From Planctomicrobium sp. (GTDB lineage: Bacteria; Planctomycetota; Planctomycetia; Planctomycetales; Planctomycetaceae), in assembly GCA_029259835.1 (NCBI GenBank), contig JAJDEL010000002.1:1-5927 (forward strand): a DNA stretch of 5,927 bases, given 5' to 3'. Made by a program: the position numbers and the translations under genes. Below the pieces are notes generated by a model, which ran no database searches, was not told the origin of the DNA, and saw only the letters and a program-made list of their open reading frames with translations. Shown one piece after another: positions 1 to 5,927 of the stretch. How positions within the stretch are numbered: the first letter of the stretch is position 1; the number at the start of each line of letters is the position of its first letter.

Positions 1-2895
1 GACATAGGTCGGATCATTCAACAGGACAAGTGCCTGCAACGGAGTATTTGTCCGGGCACGGCGGATGATGCAAGTCTCGCGGTCGGGAGCGTCAAATGCT
101 GACATGCTCGGCGGAGGGCAGGTGCGTTTCCAGAATGTATACATGCTACGTCGATAGAGCCCTGAGCCTGTGTCAGCAACGTACTTATCACGGCGTGAAA
201 CGGAAACATCTTCCCACAAGCCGGCTGGCTGATACGGTCGCACACTGGGGCCACCCACTTGACGATGCAACAGTCCGCTGATCGCCAACGCGTTGTCACG
301 AACCGTTTCGGCTGGCAACCGCCACCGAGGTCCACGAGCCAGCAAGCGGTTCTGTGGATCAGAATCCAGAAGCATCGGCGTGACATTGGACGACTGGCGA
401 TACGTGGCTGAGAGGACAATCAGTTTCAGGATGGCACGTTGGTTCCACTTTTGCCGAATCAACTCGGTCGCCAGCCAGTCGAGCAACTCCGAGTGACTAG
501 GTTGCGACCCTTGGACGCCAAAGTCCTCCGTTGTCTCCACCAGTCCGATACCGAATATCATCTCCCACCAGCGATTCACGGCAACGCGTGCAGTCAACGG
601 ATGCGCCGGATCGAGCAACCAGTGCGCCAGGTCGAGACGAGTTGTTTCAGGAGTCGTACCTGGAGTGACCAGAAAAGCAGGAAGTCCGGGGCTAACTTGA
701 TCTCCGAGCATGTCATACTGCCCGCGTTTCAGGATGTGAGTTGGTCGTCGTTCTTCCATTTCCTGCATCACCATCGTCACAGGGATCGCCTTTTCTACAG
801 ATTCAATCTGACCGAGAATCGTCTTCAACTCCTCCTGCATTTGGCGCGACTCCATGTCAAATCGATCTGTGTAGATTTGCCGTAACTGCTCCTGCTGTTC
901 TTTGCTGCGTTCCTTCGGCTGAACTGCGAGGATCGCAGAGAGGCGTTCGGGGGTTCGACCTTCTTTGACCAACAGCATGACTTCAGCAGGAGAAAACCGG
1001 AGGGAAAACAACTGCACATCATCAATCAATCCGTGAAATGGAACCGAAGCATGTCGTCGGCCGATATGAAATGGCTTGTCGGTTGTTAACGGTCCTTCGA
1101 GTCGATTGTTCGTGGGAACATCGACTTCTTGGAGTTGCCCATCAATGAAGAGTTGCACTCCTTCGGCTTGACGAGAACCATCGTAAGACACCAAAACGTG
1201 ATGCCACTCATTGAGCGAGATCGATTCTTTCGTGACGGTCAAAAAAGCCTTGACCGGCCAATGGTTCACAAAATGAGCTTCCAGTTTGCCGTTCATGACA
1301 AGTATGTCATACCCGCGATAGGCATTACCGTCGTCCATCTTTGACAGTATCGCTCCGGCCGAAGCGGAATCTGCTCGAAACCACGCCGCCAGCGAAAACG
1401 GTTCATCACCGTCAAAACGACCGACTTGCCCGGCGTTCACATGAGTTGAACCATCAAATCGCAAAGCCCGTCCTTTCACACCCTCAACACGAACGACAGG
1501 CCCGTGAATCACACCGTTCCGACTTGGATCGACAGAATCGAACGTCTTGTTACCTTCGGTTTCATCGAATCCGAAATGTACTGATACGCCCAGCGATTCC
1601 AGTTTTAAGATCGCGTCTGGAGTCAGTGCCGTTTCCCAGATCGTGACATTGGCGTCGATGTTGTCTTGTCGCTTTTTCAACCGAGCCTTCAGTTGCTCCT
1701 GTTGAGTATTGAGTTGATTCAATTCCTGCCGTTGGGCAAGCGATGGGACTTTCAGCACAGGCTCAGCCATGCGCGCCGAGTCATATGCAACAATTTTGTC
1801 TGGAATGTTGTTGAAGTAAGCGGCAAATCGGTAAAAATCACGCTGTGAGAATGGATCGAATTTATGATCATGGCAACGGGCACACTGTAAGGAAACGCCC
1901 ATAAACACGGTTGCGGTTGTGTGGACTCGATCAGCAACGTACTCCGCCTGATACTCCTCTGGGATAATCCCACCTTCAGTTGTCAGCACATGGTTCCGGT
2001 TGAATCCGGTGGCAACTCGCTGACTGATCGTGGGATCAGGAAGCAGGTCTCCAGCCAGTTGCTCAGTCAAAAACTCGTCGTACGGCATCCCGGAATGAAA
2101 TGCATCAATCACCCACTCTCGCCAGGGCCACATTGTACGGGTTTCGTCATTATTGTAACCGTTCGTGTCCGCGTACCGAGCCGCGTCTAGCCAGTGAAGC
2201 GCCATCCGTTCAGCATGTGCTTTGGAATCCAGAAGCCGATCGACGACCGTAGTCTCCGCGTTTAGCGAATCATCGTCCAGAAAGTTATCCAGTTCTTCAA
2301 TCGTCGGCGGTTGACCGGTAAGATCCAAAGTTACGCGACGCAGCCATGTGTGGCGTTTCGCTGCCGGGGACGGAGAAAGTCCTGCAGACTCTAATCGCTT
2401 GAGAATGAATCGGTCGATGGCATTCCGCGTCCAGGTACTCTCGCGGACTAGTGGTGGATCCACTCGCTTAGGTGGATTGAAGGCCCAATGCCCTGCGTAT
2501 TGAGCACCGCTGGCAATCCAACGTTCCAGGGTTTCTTTCTCGGCATCTGTTAGCGGCTTCAGCGCATCCGGTGGTGGCATCACGACTTCCTCGTCAGTCG
2601 CTCGGATACGGAGAATCGCTTCGCTAGCGCTAGGCTGTCCGGGAACGATCGCGGCCACACCATCATTTATTTTTAAAGCATGTTCGCGCACATCCAGTCG
2701 CAGCCCGGACTCCCGGCTTCCTTCGTCAGGCCCGTGGCAACTGAAGCAGTGATCCGAAAGAATTGGCAGCACATCTCGAGCAAATTCCAACTCTGACTGC
2801 TCCGAAACCCCGTTACGATCTTCGGCCAGCGAAGTCAGCACGATGAACGGACTGATGACAATGGCACACGTGATTATTCGAAAGTTCATCTGCAT
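1..2895 (-). CDS. Secreted PSCyt1-DUF1549-LamG-DUF1553 (PSD1) cytochrome-like protein, C-terminus cut by window edge
   Basis: The frame is open for 965 codons and runs off the left edge without a stop. Residues 1-24 look like a Sec signal peptide (probable cleavage after S-L-A24), so the protein acts outside the cytoplasm. A PSCyt1 domain follows, with haem motif C50-F-S-C-H54 and an MPPP stretch at 106 that could supply the axial Met. DUF1549 spans about 157-365 and includes WLDAARYADTNGY and a second CxxCH, C338-A-R-C-H342. A LamG/concanavalin-like domain (about 436-640) sits between two Gln/Glu-rich coiled-coil stretches (about 386-413 and 660-703). DUF1553 starts near 750, with ARVAVNRWWEMIFGIGLV and FDAPDRETC (934-942), and is unfinished; roughly 80-110 residues are probably missing, judging by the family. 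An in-frame TAA at 2902-2904 limits the start to ATG 2895 or ATG 2889; neither has a good Shine-Dalgarno. Such genes are often followed by a DUF1501 gene, which would lie outside. Biochemical function is unknown. Confidence 0.95.
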   Translation of the reverse strand, partial: MQMNFRIITCAIVISPFIVLTSLAEDRNGVSEQSELEFARDVLPILSDHCFSCHGPDEGSRESGLRLDVREHALKINDGVAAIVPGQPSASEAILRIRATDEEVVMPPPDALKPLTDAEKETLERWIASGAQYAGHWAFNPPKRVDPPLVRESTWTRNAIDRFILKRLESAGLSPSPAAKRHTWLRRVTLDLTGQPPTIEELDNFLDDDSLNAETTVVDRLLDSKAHAERMALHWLDAARYADTNGYNNDETRTMWPWREWVIDAFHSGMPYDEFLTEQLAGDLLPDPTISQRVATGFNRNHVLTTEGGIIPEEYQAEYVADRVHTTATVFMGVSLQCARCHDHKFDPFSQRDFYRFAAYFNNIPDKIVAYDSARMAEPVLKVPSLAQRQELNQLNTQQEQLKARLKKRQDNIDANVTIWETALTPDAILKLESLGVSVHFGFDETEGNKTFDSVDPSRNGVIHGPVVRVEGVKGRALRFDGSTHVNAGQVGRFDGDEPFSLAAWFRADSASAGAILSKMDDGNAYRGYDILVMNGKLEAHFVNHWPVKAFLTVTKESISLNEWHHVLVSYDGSRQAEGVQLFIDGQLQEVDVPTNNRLEGPLTTDKPFHIGRRHASVPFHGLIDDVQLFSLRFSPAEVMLLVKEGRTPERLSAILAVQPKERSKEQQEQLRQIYTDRFDMESRQMQEELKTILGQIESVEKAIPVTMVMQEMEERRPTHILKRGQYDMLGDQVSPGLPAFLVTPGTTPETTRLDLAHWLLDPAHPLTARVAVNRWWEMIFGIGLVETTEDFGVQGSQPSHSELLDWLATELIRQKWNQRAILKLIVLSATYRQSSNVTPMLLDSDPQNRLLARGPRWRLPAETVRDNALAISGLLHRQVGGPSVRPYQPAGLWEDVSVSRRDKYVADTGSGLYRRSMYTFWKRTCPPPSMSAFDAPDRETCIIRRARTNTPLQALVLLNDPTYV

Positions 2896-2905
2896 AGGTT
2901 TTTAC

Positions 2906-2960
2906 CAGTATGATAATTAATGATGTCCATTCTAACCAATGTCTATGTCAGTATGTAATT
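2906..2960. repeat. Imperfect 12-13 bp direct repeat upstream of the PSD1-type gene
   Basis: On the plus strand CAGTATGATAATT (2906-2918) and CAGTATGTAATT (2949-2960) differ by a single inserted A. They start 43 bp apart, about four helical turns, and the copy nearer the gene overlaps the candidate -10. The arrangement could be a paired operator or a duplicated promoter element, or chance in AT-rich sequence. Confidence 0.4.
2910..2939 (-). promoter_or_regulatory. Candidate promoter for the PSD1-type gene
   Basis: On the minus strand TTGGTT (2934-2939) and TATCAT (2910-2915) are 18 bp apart. The -10 matches the sigma-70 consensus at five of six bases, the -35 at only three of six. The implied transcript start, near 2903, would leave a leader of under ten bases before ATG 2895. 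In AT-rich DNA a chance match is quite possible. Confidence 0.2.
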
Positions 2961-3122
2961 GTTTGAGTGCCACGCCGAATCGTTGACCAATAAAGAGTTG
3001 AACGGTCACTGCGAATACAGACTGAAAATCTGTGCTAATAAATTTCACAATTAGTGTTCGCGTTCAGCCTCGTGGAAGTCAGCGTATTTACAAATGAAAG
3101 CCGTTTTCCGCAGGCACAGGAA

Positions 3123-3137
3123 AGAGCAATCTGCTCT
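3123..3137 (-). terminator. Weak terminator-like hairpin downstream of the DUF1552 gene
   Basis: Arms AGAGCA and TGCTCT form a perfect six-pair stem with a three-base loop. On the minus strand the stem runs into only three T residues before CC, so intrinsic termination would be inefficient. It lies about 170 bp past the DUF1552 stop, which is far for a terminator. Confidence 0.2.
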
Positions 3138-3160
3138 AAAGACTTCGATGGTTCCCTTGG

Positions 3161-3183
3161 CACCGGCGTTAATGACACCGGTG
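3161..3183. other. Imperfect hairpin (CACCGG / CCGGTG arms)
   Basis: The arms CACCGG (3161-3166) and CCGGTG (3178-3183) are perfectly complementary. An inner GT/AC pair after one mismatch leaves a five-base loop. No T-run follows on the minus strand, so it is a poor terminator for the DUF1552 transcript. It lies inside the possible gene remnant. Confidence 0.35.
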
Positions 3184-3308
3184 ATTTTGATGTCGAGACC
3201 AGACCGGTTGACGACGCCACCGCTTTTATGATGTCGACAATATTAAAATTGGAGCCAGTAGGTAAGACGTGAAGTTGAAGGGAGTGATAATGTCCGTCTT
3301 CATGACAC

Positions 3309-4649
3309 TCAAATGTGAGCGAAGATTGAGGTGTCGAGAACACCAGAACTGTCAGAGAAGGAGTCGACGTTGATTCCCATCGAACGCAGAATGCTGAGAT
3401 AGACATTCGACATGTGAGTCTCTCCGTCTTTCCAGTAGGTCCCGTGTCGAAGGCCCATGTTTGCCCCACCAGCAATGAGAGTTGGAATGTTTTTCGGGTG
3501 ATGCGTTGTGCTGGCACCACTGCCGAACAACACGATACTGTTGTCCAAAACAGTTCCGGTCGAATCTTTGAATTCTTGCAATCGACTAAAGAAGTAAGCC
3601 AGTTGCTGGCTGAGGAATTGATCGTATTTCGCGAACTCTAGCTGTCCGTCCTTATCTCCTGCGTGCGAGAGGTTGTGGTGTGTTCTTGTCAAACCCAGTT
3701 TCAGCGGAAAGGTGTCACTGATGCCCATGCCATCTTCCCGGTTAAGCATGAAGGCGACTGATCGCGTGATGTCCGCATCAAATGCAAGAGCGATTAAATC
3801 GAACATATTCCGGTAATAATCCGCAGGTTTTCCTTCTGGGGAAGCCTCGAGATTCAAGTGTGAGTAGTCCTGGTTCTTTATTGGAATGTCAATCCATTTT
3901 TCCGAGGCAATCAGTCGTACCTCAACTTCATTCAGTGAAGTCAGGTATTGGTCCATTTTCTCGCGATCAGATTTCCCCAACTTCTTGTTGAGTGACCTGG
4001 CGTTTTCAAGAACGGCATCCACCAGTTTGATCCGTTTTTTGAGCTTGTCGCGTTCCTGATTGAGAGATGATTGGTCTCCTCGGAAGAGTCGATTAAAAAT
4101 CAGGCGAGGACGATTCTGCGCAGGAATGGGTTTGCCTTCCAAGCTGTAGGAAATGGTTCCGGTTCGCGAAAGAAACCCTGTTCCCGCATCGATGGAAAGG
4201 ACCAGCGACGGCTGACGGCAATGTTGCTTGGTGTGCAGGGCAACAACTTGATCGAGAGAAACCGAGTTGTACGTTCCTGGTTTCGGTTGATGTAGAGGAG
4301 CTCCAGTTAACCACATGTCCGAACAGACATGGGGATCGGCTTTTGTTCCATTTTCGTGATACAGGCCACCAAGAAAACTCAGTTGGTGACGGAAATCGCT
4401 CATTGGTTTTGTCGATTCCCCGAAAACGAATTCACTGTTCTCGCTGGCGGTTGGAAACCAACTCCAGTCATTAATGCCATGTTCCGTTCGTGGGAGAGAC
4501 ATCCCGTTGGCTGTGTAGAGTGCACAAAACCGGCGTGGAACCTGTTCGACAACATCTTCACCCATTACCTCAAGAACAGGCAATGCAAGAGTCGCTCCTG
4601 CGATTCCTTTGAGTACGGCTCGTCGGTTCAGTTTGAAATTAGATTTCAT
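3309..4649 (-). CDS. DUF1552 family protein with twin-arginine export signal
   Basis: This complete 446-residue protein has the usual family length. The N-terminus carries a Tat signal, N8-R-R-A-V-L-K14, followed by a hydrophobic stretch to about 29, so it is probably exported folded. DUF1552 covers nearly all of the rest: TANGMS (46-51), a [14 protein letters not shown] block, [17 protein letters not shown], a charged helical middle ([11 protein letters not shown] to LNEVEVRL) and a C-terminal part with [10 protein letters not shown] (376-385) and [10 protein letters not shown]. The family's HxxSHH motif reads H325-N-L-S-H-A330, so the last His is Ala. H324, H325, H329, H383, H384 and H412 could form a metal site, but this is inference. 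I chose ATG 4649 over the adjacent TTG 4652 because a weak GGA lies six bases ahead of the ATG. It follows the DUF1592-type cytochrome gene by 83 bp on the same strand, the usual pairing. No enzymatic activity can be assigned. Confidence 0.95.
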   Translation of the reverse strand: MKSNFKLNRRAVLKGIAGATLALPVLEVMGEDVVEQVPRRFCALYTANGMSLPRTEHGINDWSWFPTASENSEFVFGESTKPMSDFRHQLSFLGGLYHENGTKADPHVCSDMWLTGAPLHQPKPGTYNSVSLDQVVALHTKQHCRQPSLVLSIDAGTGFLSRTGTISYSLEGKPIPAQNRPRLIFNRLFRGDQSSLNQERDKLKKRIKLVDAVLENARSLNKKLGKSDREKMDQYLTSLNEVEVRLIASEKWIDIPIKNQDYSHLNLEASPEGKPADYYRNMFDLIALAFDADITRSVAFMLNREDGMGISDTFPLKLGLTRTHHNLSHAGDKDGQLEFAKYDQFLSQQLAYFFSRLQEFKDSTGTVLDNSIVLFGSGASTTHHPKNIPTLIAGGANMGLRHGTYWKDGETHMSNVYLSILRSMGINVDSFSDSSGVLDTSIFAHI

Positions 4650-4732
4650 CAATGGTCCAATGAGTTCGGTTGTCTTTGATTCAGGTGGCGATTAGAACGG
4701 AACTGGAACTGATATCGACAGGACAGACTGTT
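4650..4732 (-). other. Short spacer within the DUF1592-DUF1552 gene pair
   Basis: This gap of 83 bp separates the stop of the cytochrome-like gene from the start of the DUF1552 gene. I see no hairpin followed by a T-run in the direction of transcription, so read-through and a shared transcript are likely. The only internal pattern is a short tandem AGTTCC/AGTTCC on the minus strand near 4699-4711, too short to interpret. Confidence 0.5.
4656..4658 (-). promoter_or_regulatory. Weak Shine-Dalgarno (GGA) favouring ATG 4649
   Basis: GGA on the minus strand lies six bases before ATG 4649 and only three before TTG 4652. That spacing supports the ATG. The match is short, and many planctomycete genes lack a recognisable ribosome binding site, so the weight is small. 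Confidence 0.3.
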
Positions 4733-5927
4733 TCACTTTTCAAGAAACAGTTCGCTTTTGATGACAAAATGAATCAAATCCCGCATCCGATATTCTTCAG
4801 ACTGAAATTCTAGTCCCTTTTCTTTCAGAAACTCAATCTCAGAATATGTCAGACTTCTCCCAATGGCATAGGAAGCGATGTGTTTCAGGAAGCTGAATGC
4901 GACCTGATCGATACGATCATTGGCCAAATAGTCTTTCAGTTCATTCAAGTCTGCGACTTTCGTGGTGTCGGGCAGAGTTGAATGAGAATCGACCTTGGCT
5001 CTCGTTTTGAAAAGGCCAGCAGCGTCATATTGCTCAAAAGGCACACCCCAGGGATCAATTCCTGAATGGCATTTGACGCAGCCTTTCTGATTACGATGGC
5101 GTTCCAGTTTTTCTCGAAGAGTCAAATTCGTGAGGTCTTCGTCAAGTGCTGGAACATTGGGTGGTGGATCGTCTGGCGGTTCGGCAATAATTTTTCGTGC
5201 TAACCAAGTCCCTCGTTTTACCGGGTTCGATTCTCGACCGTCCGAAAGCCCTGCAAGAATTCCCGCTTGCGAAAGGAGTCCGCCAAGGTGATCACTTTGA
5301 TGCCGTACCGGGGCAAAATTGAATCCGCTTTCTGTTTGACTGCCAAGCCCGTAGTAGTTCGCGGTCACTTCATTCGCGACAATGAAATCTGATTGAACCA
5401 AATTGCGGACTGGTAAATTGTTTTGAATCAAGTATTGAAGATATTGGACAGGCTCTTGCCGCAACGCAGATTTCGTATCTCGCGTCAGCTTCGGGTAGCG
5501 CTTTCGGTCGACTTCAACAACGTCAATTTTATCGAGACTGAGCCATTGCGAGGTAAATTCATTGGCAAATTCTTGGAATCGCGAGTCCTCGATCATTCGG
5601 TCAATTTCGGAATCGAGGGAAGACAATAAGGTTTCAGCCGCAGCGTGTTCCAGCAACTCTGCATCAGGAGCGGTGTTCCACAGGAAGTAAGACAATTTCG
5701 AGGCCAACTCCCAGGAGTCAATCGGTTCTGCTTCTGGGGTGCTGCTGCTTTCGATGAAGAAAAGAAACTGTGGTGATGTCAGGATCACTAGTAACGCATC
5801 CTTGATGCTTTGCTGAAAGTCTTGGTTTTCTGAAAAAGAGTCTTTCCAGACATTCAAAAATTGCTCTGTTTCGCCTGCTGAAACAGGACGGCGAAAGGCT
5901 CGCGTGGCGAACGACTCAAGAATTTCA
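4733..5927 (-). CDS. DUF1595/DUF1592/DUF1588/DUF1585 cytochrome-like protein, N-terminus cut by window edge
   Basis: The last 397 codons are present; the frame stays open to the right edge, so the start lies outside. Counting from the first complete codon (5924-5926), residues 1-59 are the end of a DUF1595 domain ([10 protein letters not shown], then [12 protein letters not shown]). DUF1592 covers about 70-195 ([38 protein letters not shown]). DUF1588 covers about 210-305 ([30 protein letters not shown], then a Pro-rich [11 protein letters not shown]) and ends in the haem motif C283-V-K-C-H287 followed by SGIDPWG. DUF1585 (about 325-397) reaches the stop. In full-length relatives an N-terminal signal peptide, another cytochrome c domain and DUF1587 precede these parts, so a second haem site is expected off-window. 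A TTG at 5855-5857 is merely internal Leu, not a start. The protein is expected outside the cytoplasm and probably works with the DUF1552 product next door; its reaction is unknown. Confidence 0.95.
   Translation of the reverse strand, partial: EILESFATRAFRRPVSAGETEQFLNVWKDSFSENQDFQQSIKDALLVILTSPQFLFFIESSSTPEAEPIDSWELASKLSYFLWNTAPDAELLEHAAAETLLSSLDSEIDRMIEDSRFQEFANEFTSQWLSLDKIDVVEVDRKRYPKLTRDTKSALRQEPVQYLQYLIQNNLPVRNLVQSDFIVANEVTANYYGLGSQTESGFNFAPVRHQSDHLGGLLSQAGILAGLSDGRESNPVKRGTWLARKIIAEPPDDPPPNVPALDEDLTNLTLREKLERHRNQKGCVKCHSGIDPWGVPFEQYDAAGLFKTRAKVDSHSTLPDTTKVADLNELKDYLANDRIDQVAFSFLKHIASYAIGRSLTYSEIEFLKEKGLEFQSEEYRMRDLIHFVIKSELFLEK

Larger units (their letters stand above)
3051..3242 (-). 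pseudogene. Possible gene remnant with codon-like composition, unrecognised
   Basis: On the minus strand 63 codons are open between a TAA at 3243-3245 and a TAA at 3051-3053, with no ATG, GTG or TTG in frame. The middle reads NRSGLDIKITGVINAGAKG and continues TIEVFRADC, with codons strongly of the purine-any-pyrimidine type, as in real genes. I recognise no family. The exactly opposed plus frame (GTG 3054 to TGA 3272, 72 residues) is also open and looks similarly codon-like, because that pattern is symmetric on the two strands. The stretch could be a decayed gene, a small plus-strand gene without a visible ribosome binding site, or a structured non-coding element. Confidence 0.25.
2896..3308. 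other. Non-genic gap of 413 bp between the DUF1552 gene and the PSD1-type gene
   Basis: No convincing intact gene lies here. The part nearest the PSD1-type gene (about 2896-3050) is AT-rich and holds a candidate promoter and an imperfect direct repeat. The central part (about 3051-3242) has codon-like periodicity and two short hairpins but no recognised product. The part next to the DUF1552 stop (3243-3308) shows no clear terminator. The gap is long compared with the 83-bp spacer upstream, which suggests that the PSD1-type gene has its own promoter. Confidence 0.6.

Noticed and set aside
18..419. Open frame of 133 codons on the minus strand.
   Set aside because: It lies in another frame of the PSD1-type gene, whose own frame carries the DUF1553 motifs here; the translation has no family-like features.
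439..885. Plus-strand open frame of 148 codons.
   Set aside because: Antisense shadow of the PSD1-type gene; composition rich in Arg, His, Leu and Ser, with no recognisable domain.
3017..3033. A tRNA-Phe-like anticodon arm: five-pair stem ACAGA/TCTGT around a seven-base loop with GAA in the anticodon position.
   Set aside because: No D arm lies upstream, no T arm or TTCGA-type loop downstream, and no acceptor stem can be formed, so this is at most a coincidence or a fragment, not a tRNA gene.
3276..3311. Possible terminator immediately after the DUF1552 stop (arms GAGTG and CACTC).
   Set aside because: Only five pairs around a loop of about 19 bases, and no T-run follows on the minus strand.
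3035..3520. Minus-strand open frame of 161 codons overlapping the end of the DUF1552 gene.
   Set aside because: Half of it is an out-of-frame reading of the DUF1552 C-terminus; the remainder is out of phase with the codon-like frame in the gap.
4329..4679. Plus-strand open frame of 116 codons.
   Set aside because: Antisense to the well-supported DUF1552 N-terminus, with no ribosome binding site or domain signal.
5855..5857. TTG as a start codon for the right-hand gene.
   Set aside because: The frame stays open upstream and encodes the [10 protein letters not shown] block of DUF1595, so the TTG is an internal Leu codon.

Overview
The window looks like planctomycete DNA of moderate GC content, about half G+C. 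All three genes belong to protein families that are expanded mainly in Planctomycetes and related PVC bacteria: PSCyt1/DUF1549/DUF1553 cytochromes, DUF1592/DUF1588/DUF1585 cytochromes and DUF1552 proteins. The families, not any species-specific marker, support this assignment; genus cannot be read from the window.

Everything clearly coding lies on the minus strand, so transcription runs right to left. At the right edge (4733-5927) is the C-terminal part of a DUF1595/DUF1592/DUF1588/DUF1585 protein with one CxxCH haem-binding motif; its N-terminus is outside the window. After an 83-bp gap comes a complete DUF1552 protein (3309-4649) with a twin-arginine export signal. These two genes form the DUF1592-DUF1552 pair commonly seen in planctomycete genomes. 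A 413-bp non-genic stretch follows (2896-3308). The left part (1-2895) is a long gene with no stop in the window: a secreted PSCyt1-DUF1549-LamG-DUF1553 cytochrome-like protein with two CxxCH motifs, cut at its C-terminus by the window edge. I checked all 965 codons of this frame and found it open throughout.

All three products should act outside the cytoplasm: two c-type cytochrome-like proteins, one with a visible Sec signal, and one Tat substrate. The two modules (DUF1592+DUF1552, and PSD1 with a probable partner beyond the left edge) are related in design, but no biochemical function can be assigned from sequence. An extracytoplasmic redox or polymer-associated role is only an inference.

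No phage, insertion sequence, CRISPR array, complete RNA gene or clearly novel system is visible. The spots worth a second look are in the 413-bp gap: an imperfect direct repeat over a candidate promoter, and a codon-like stretch that reads open in two exactly opposed frames. Two protein-level oddities are a changed HxxSHH motif in the DUF1552 protein and coiled-coil segments on both sides of the LamG domain.
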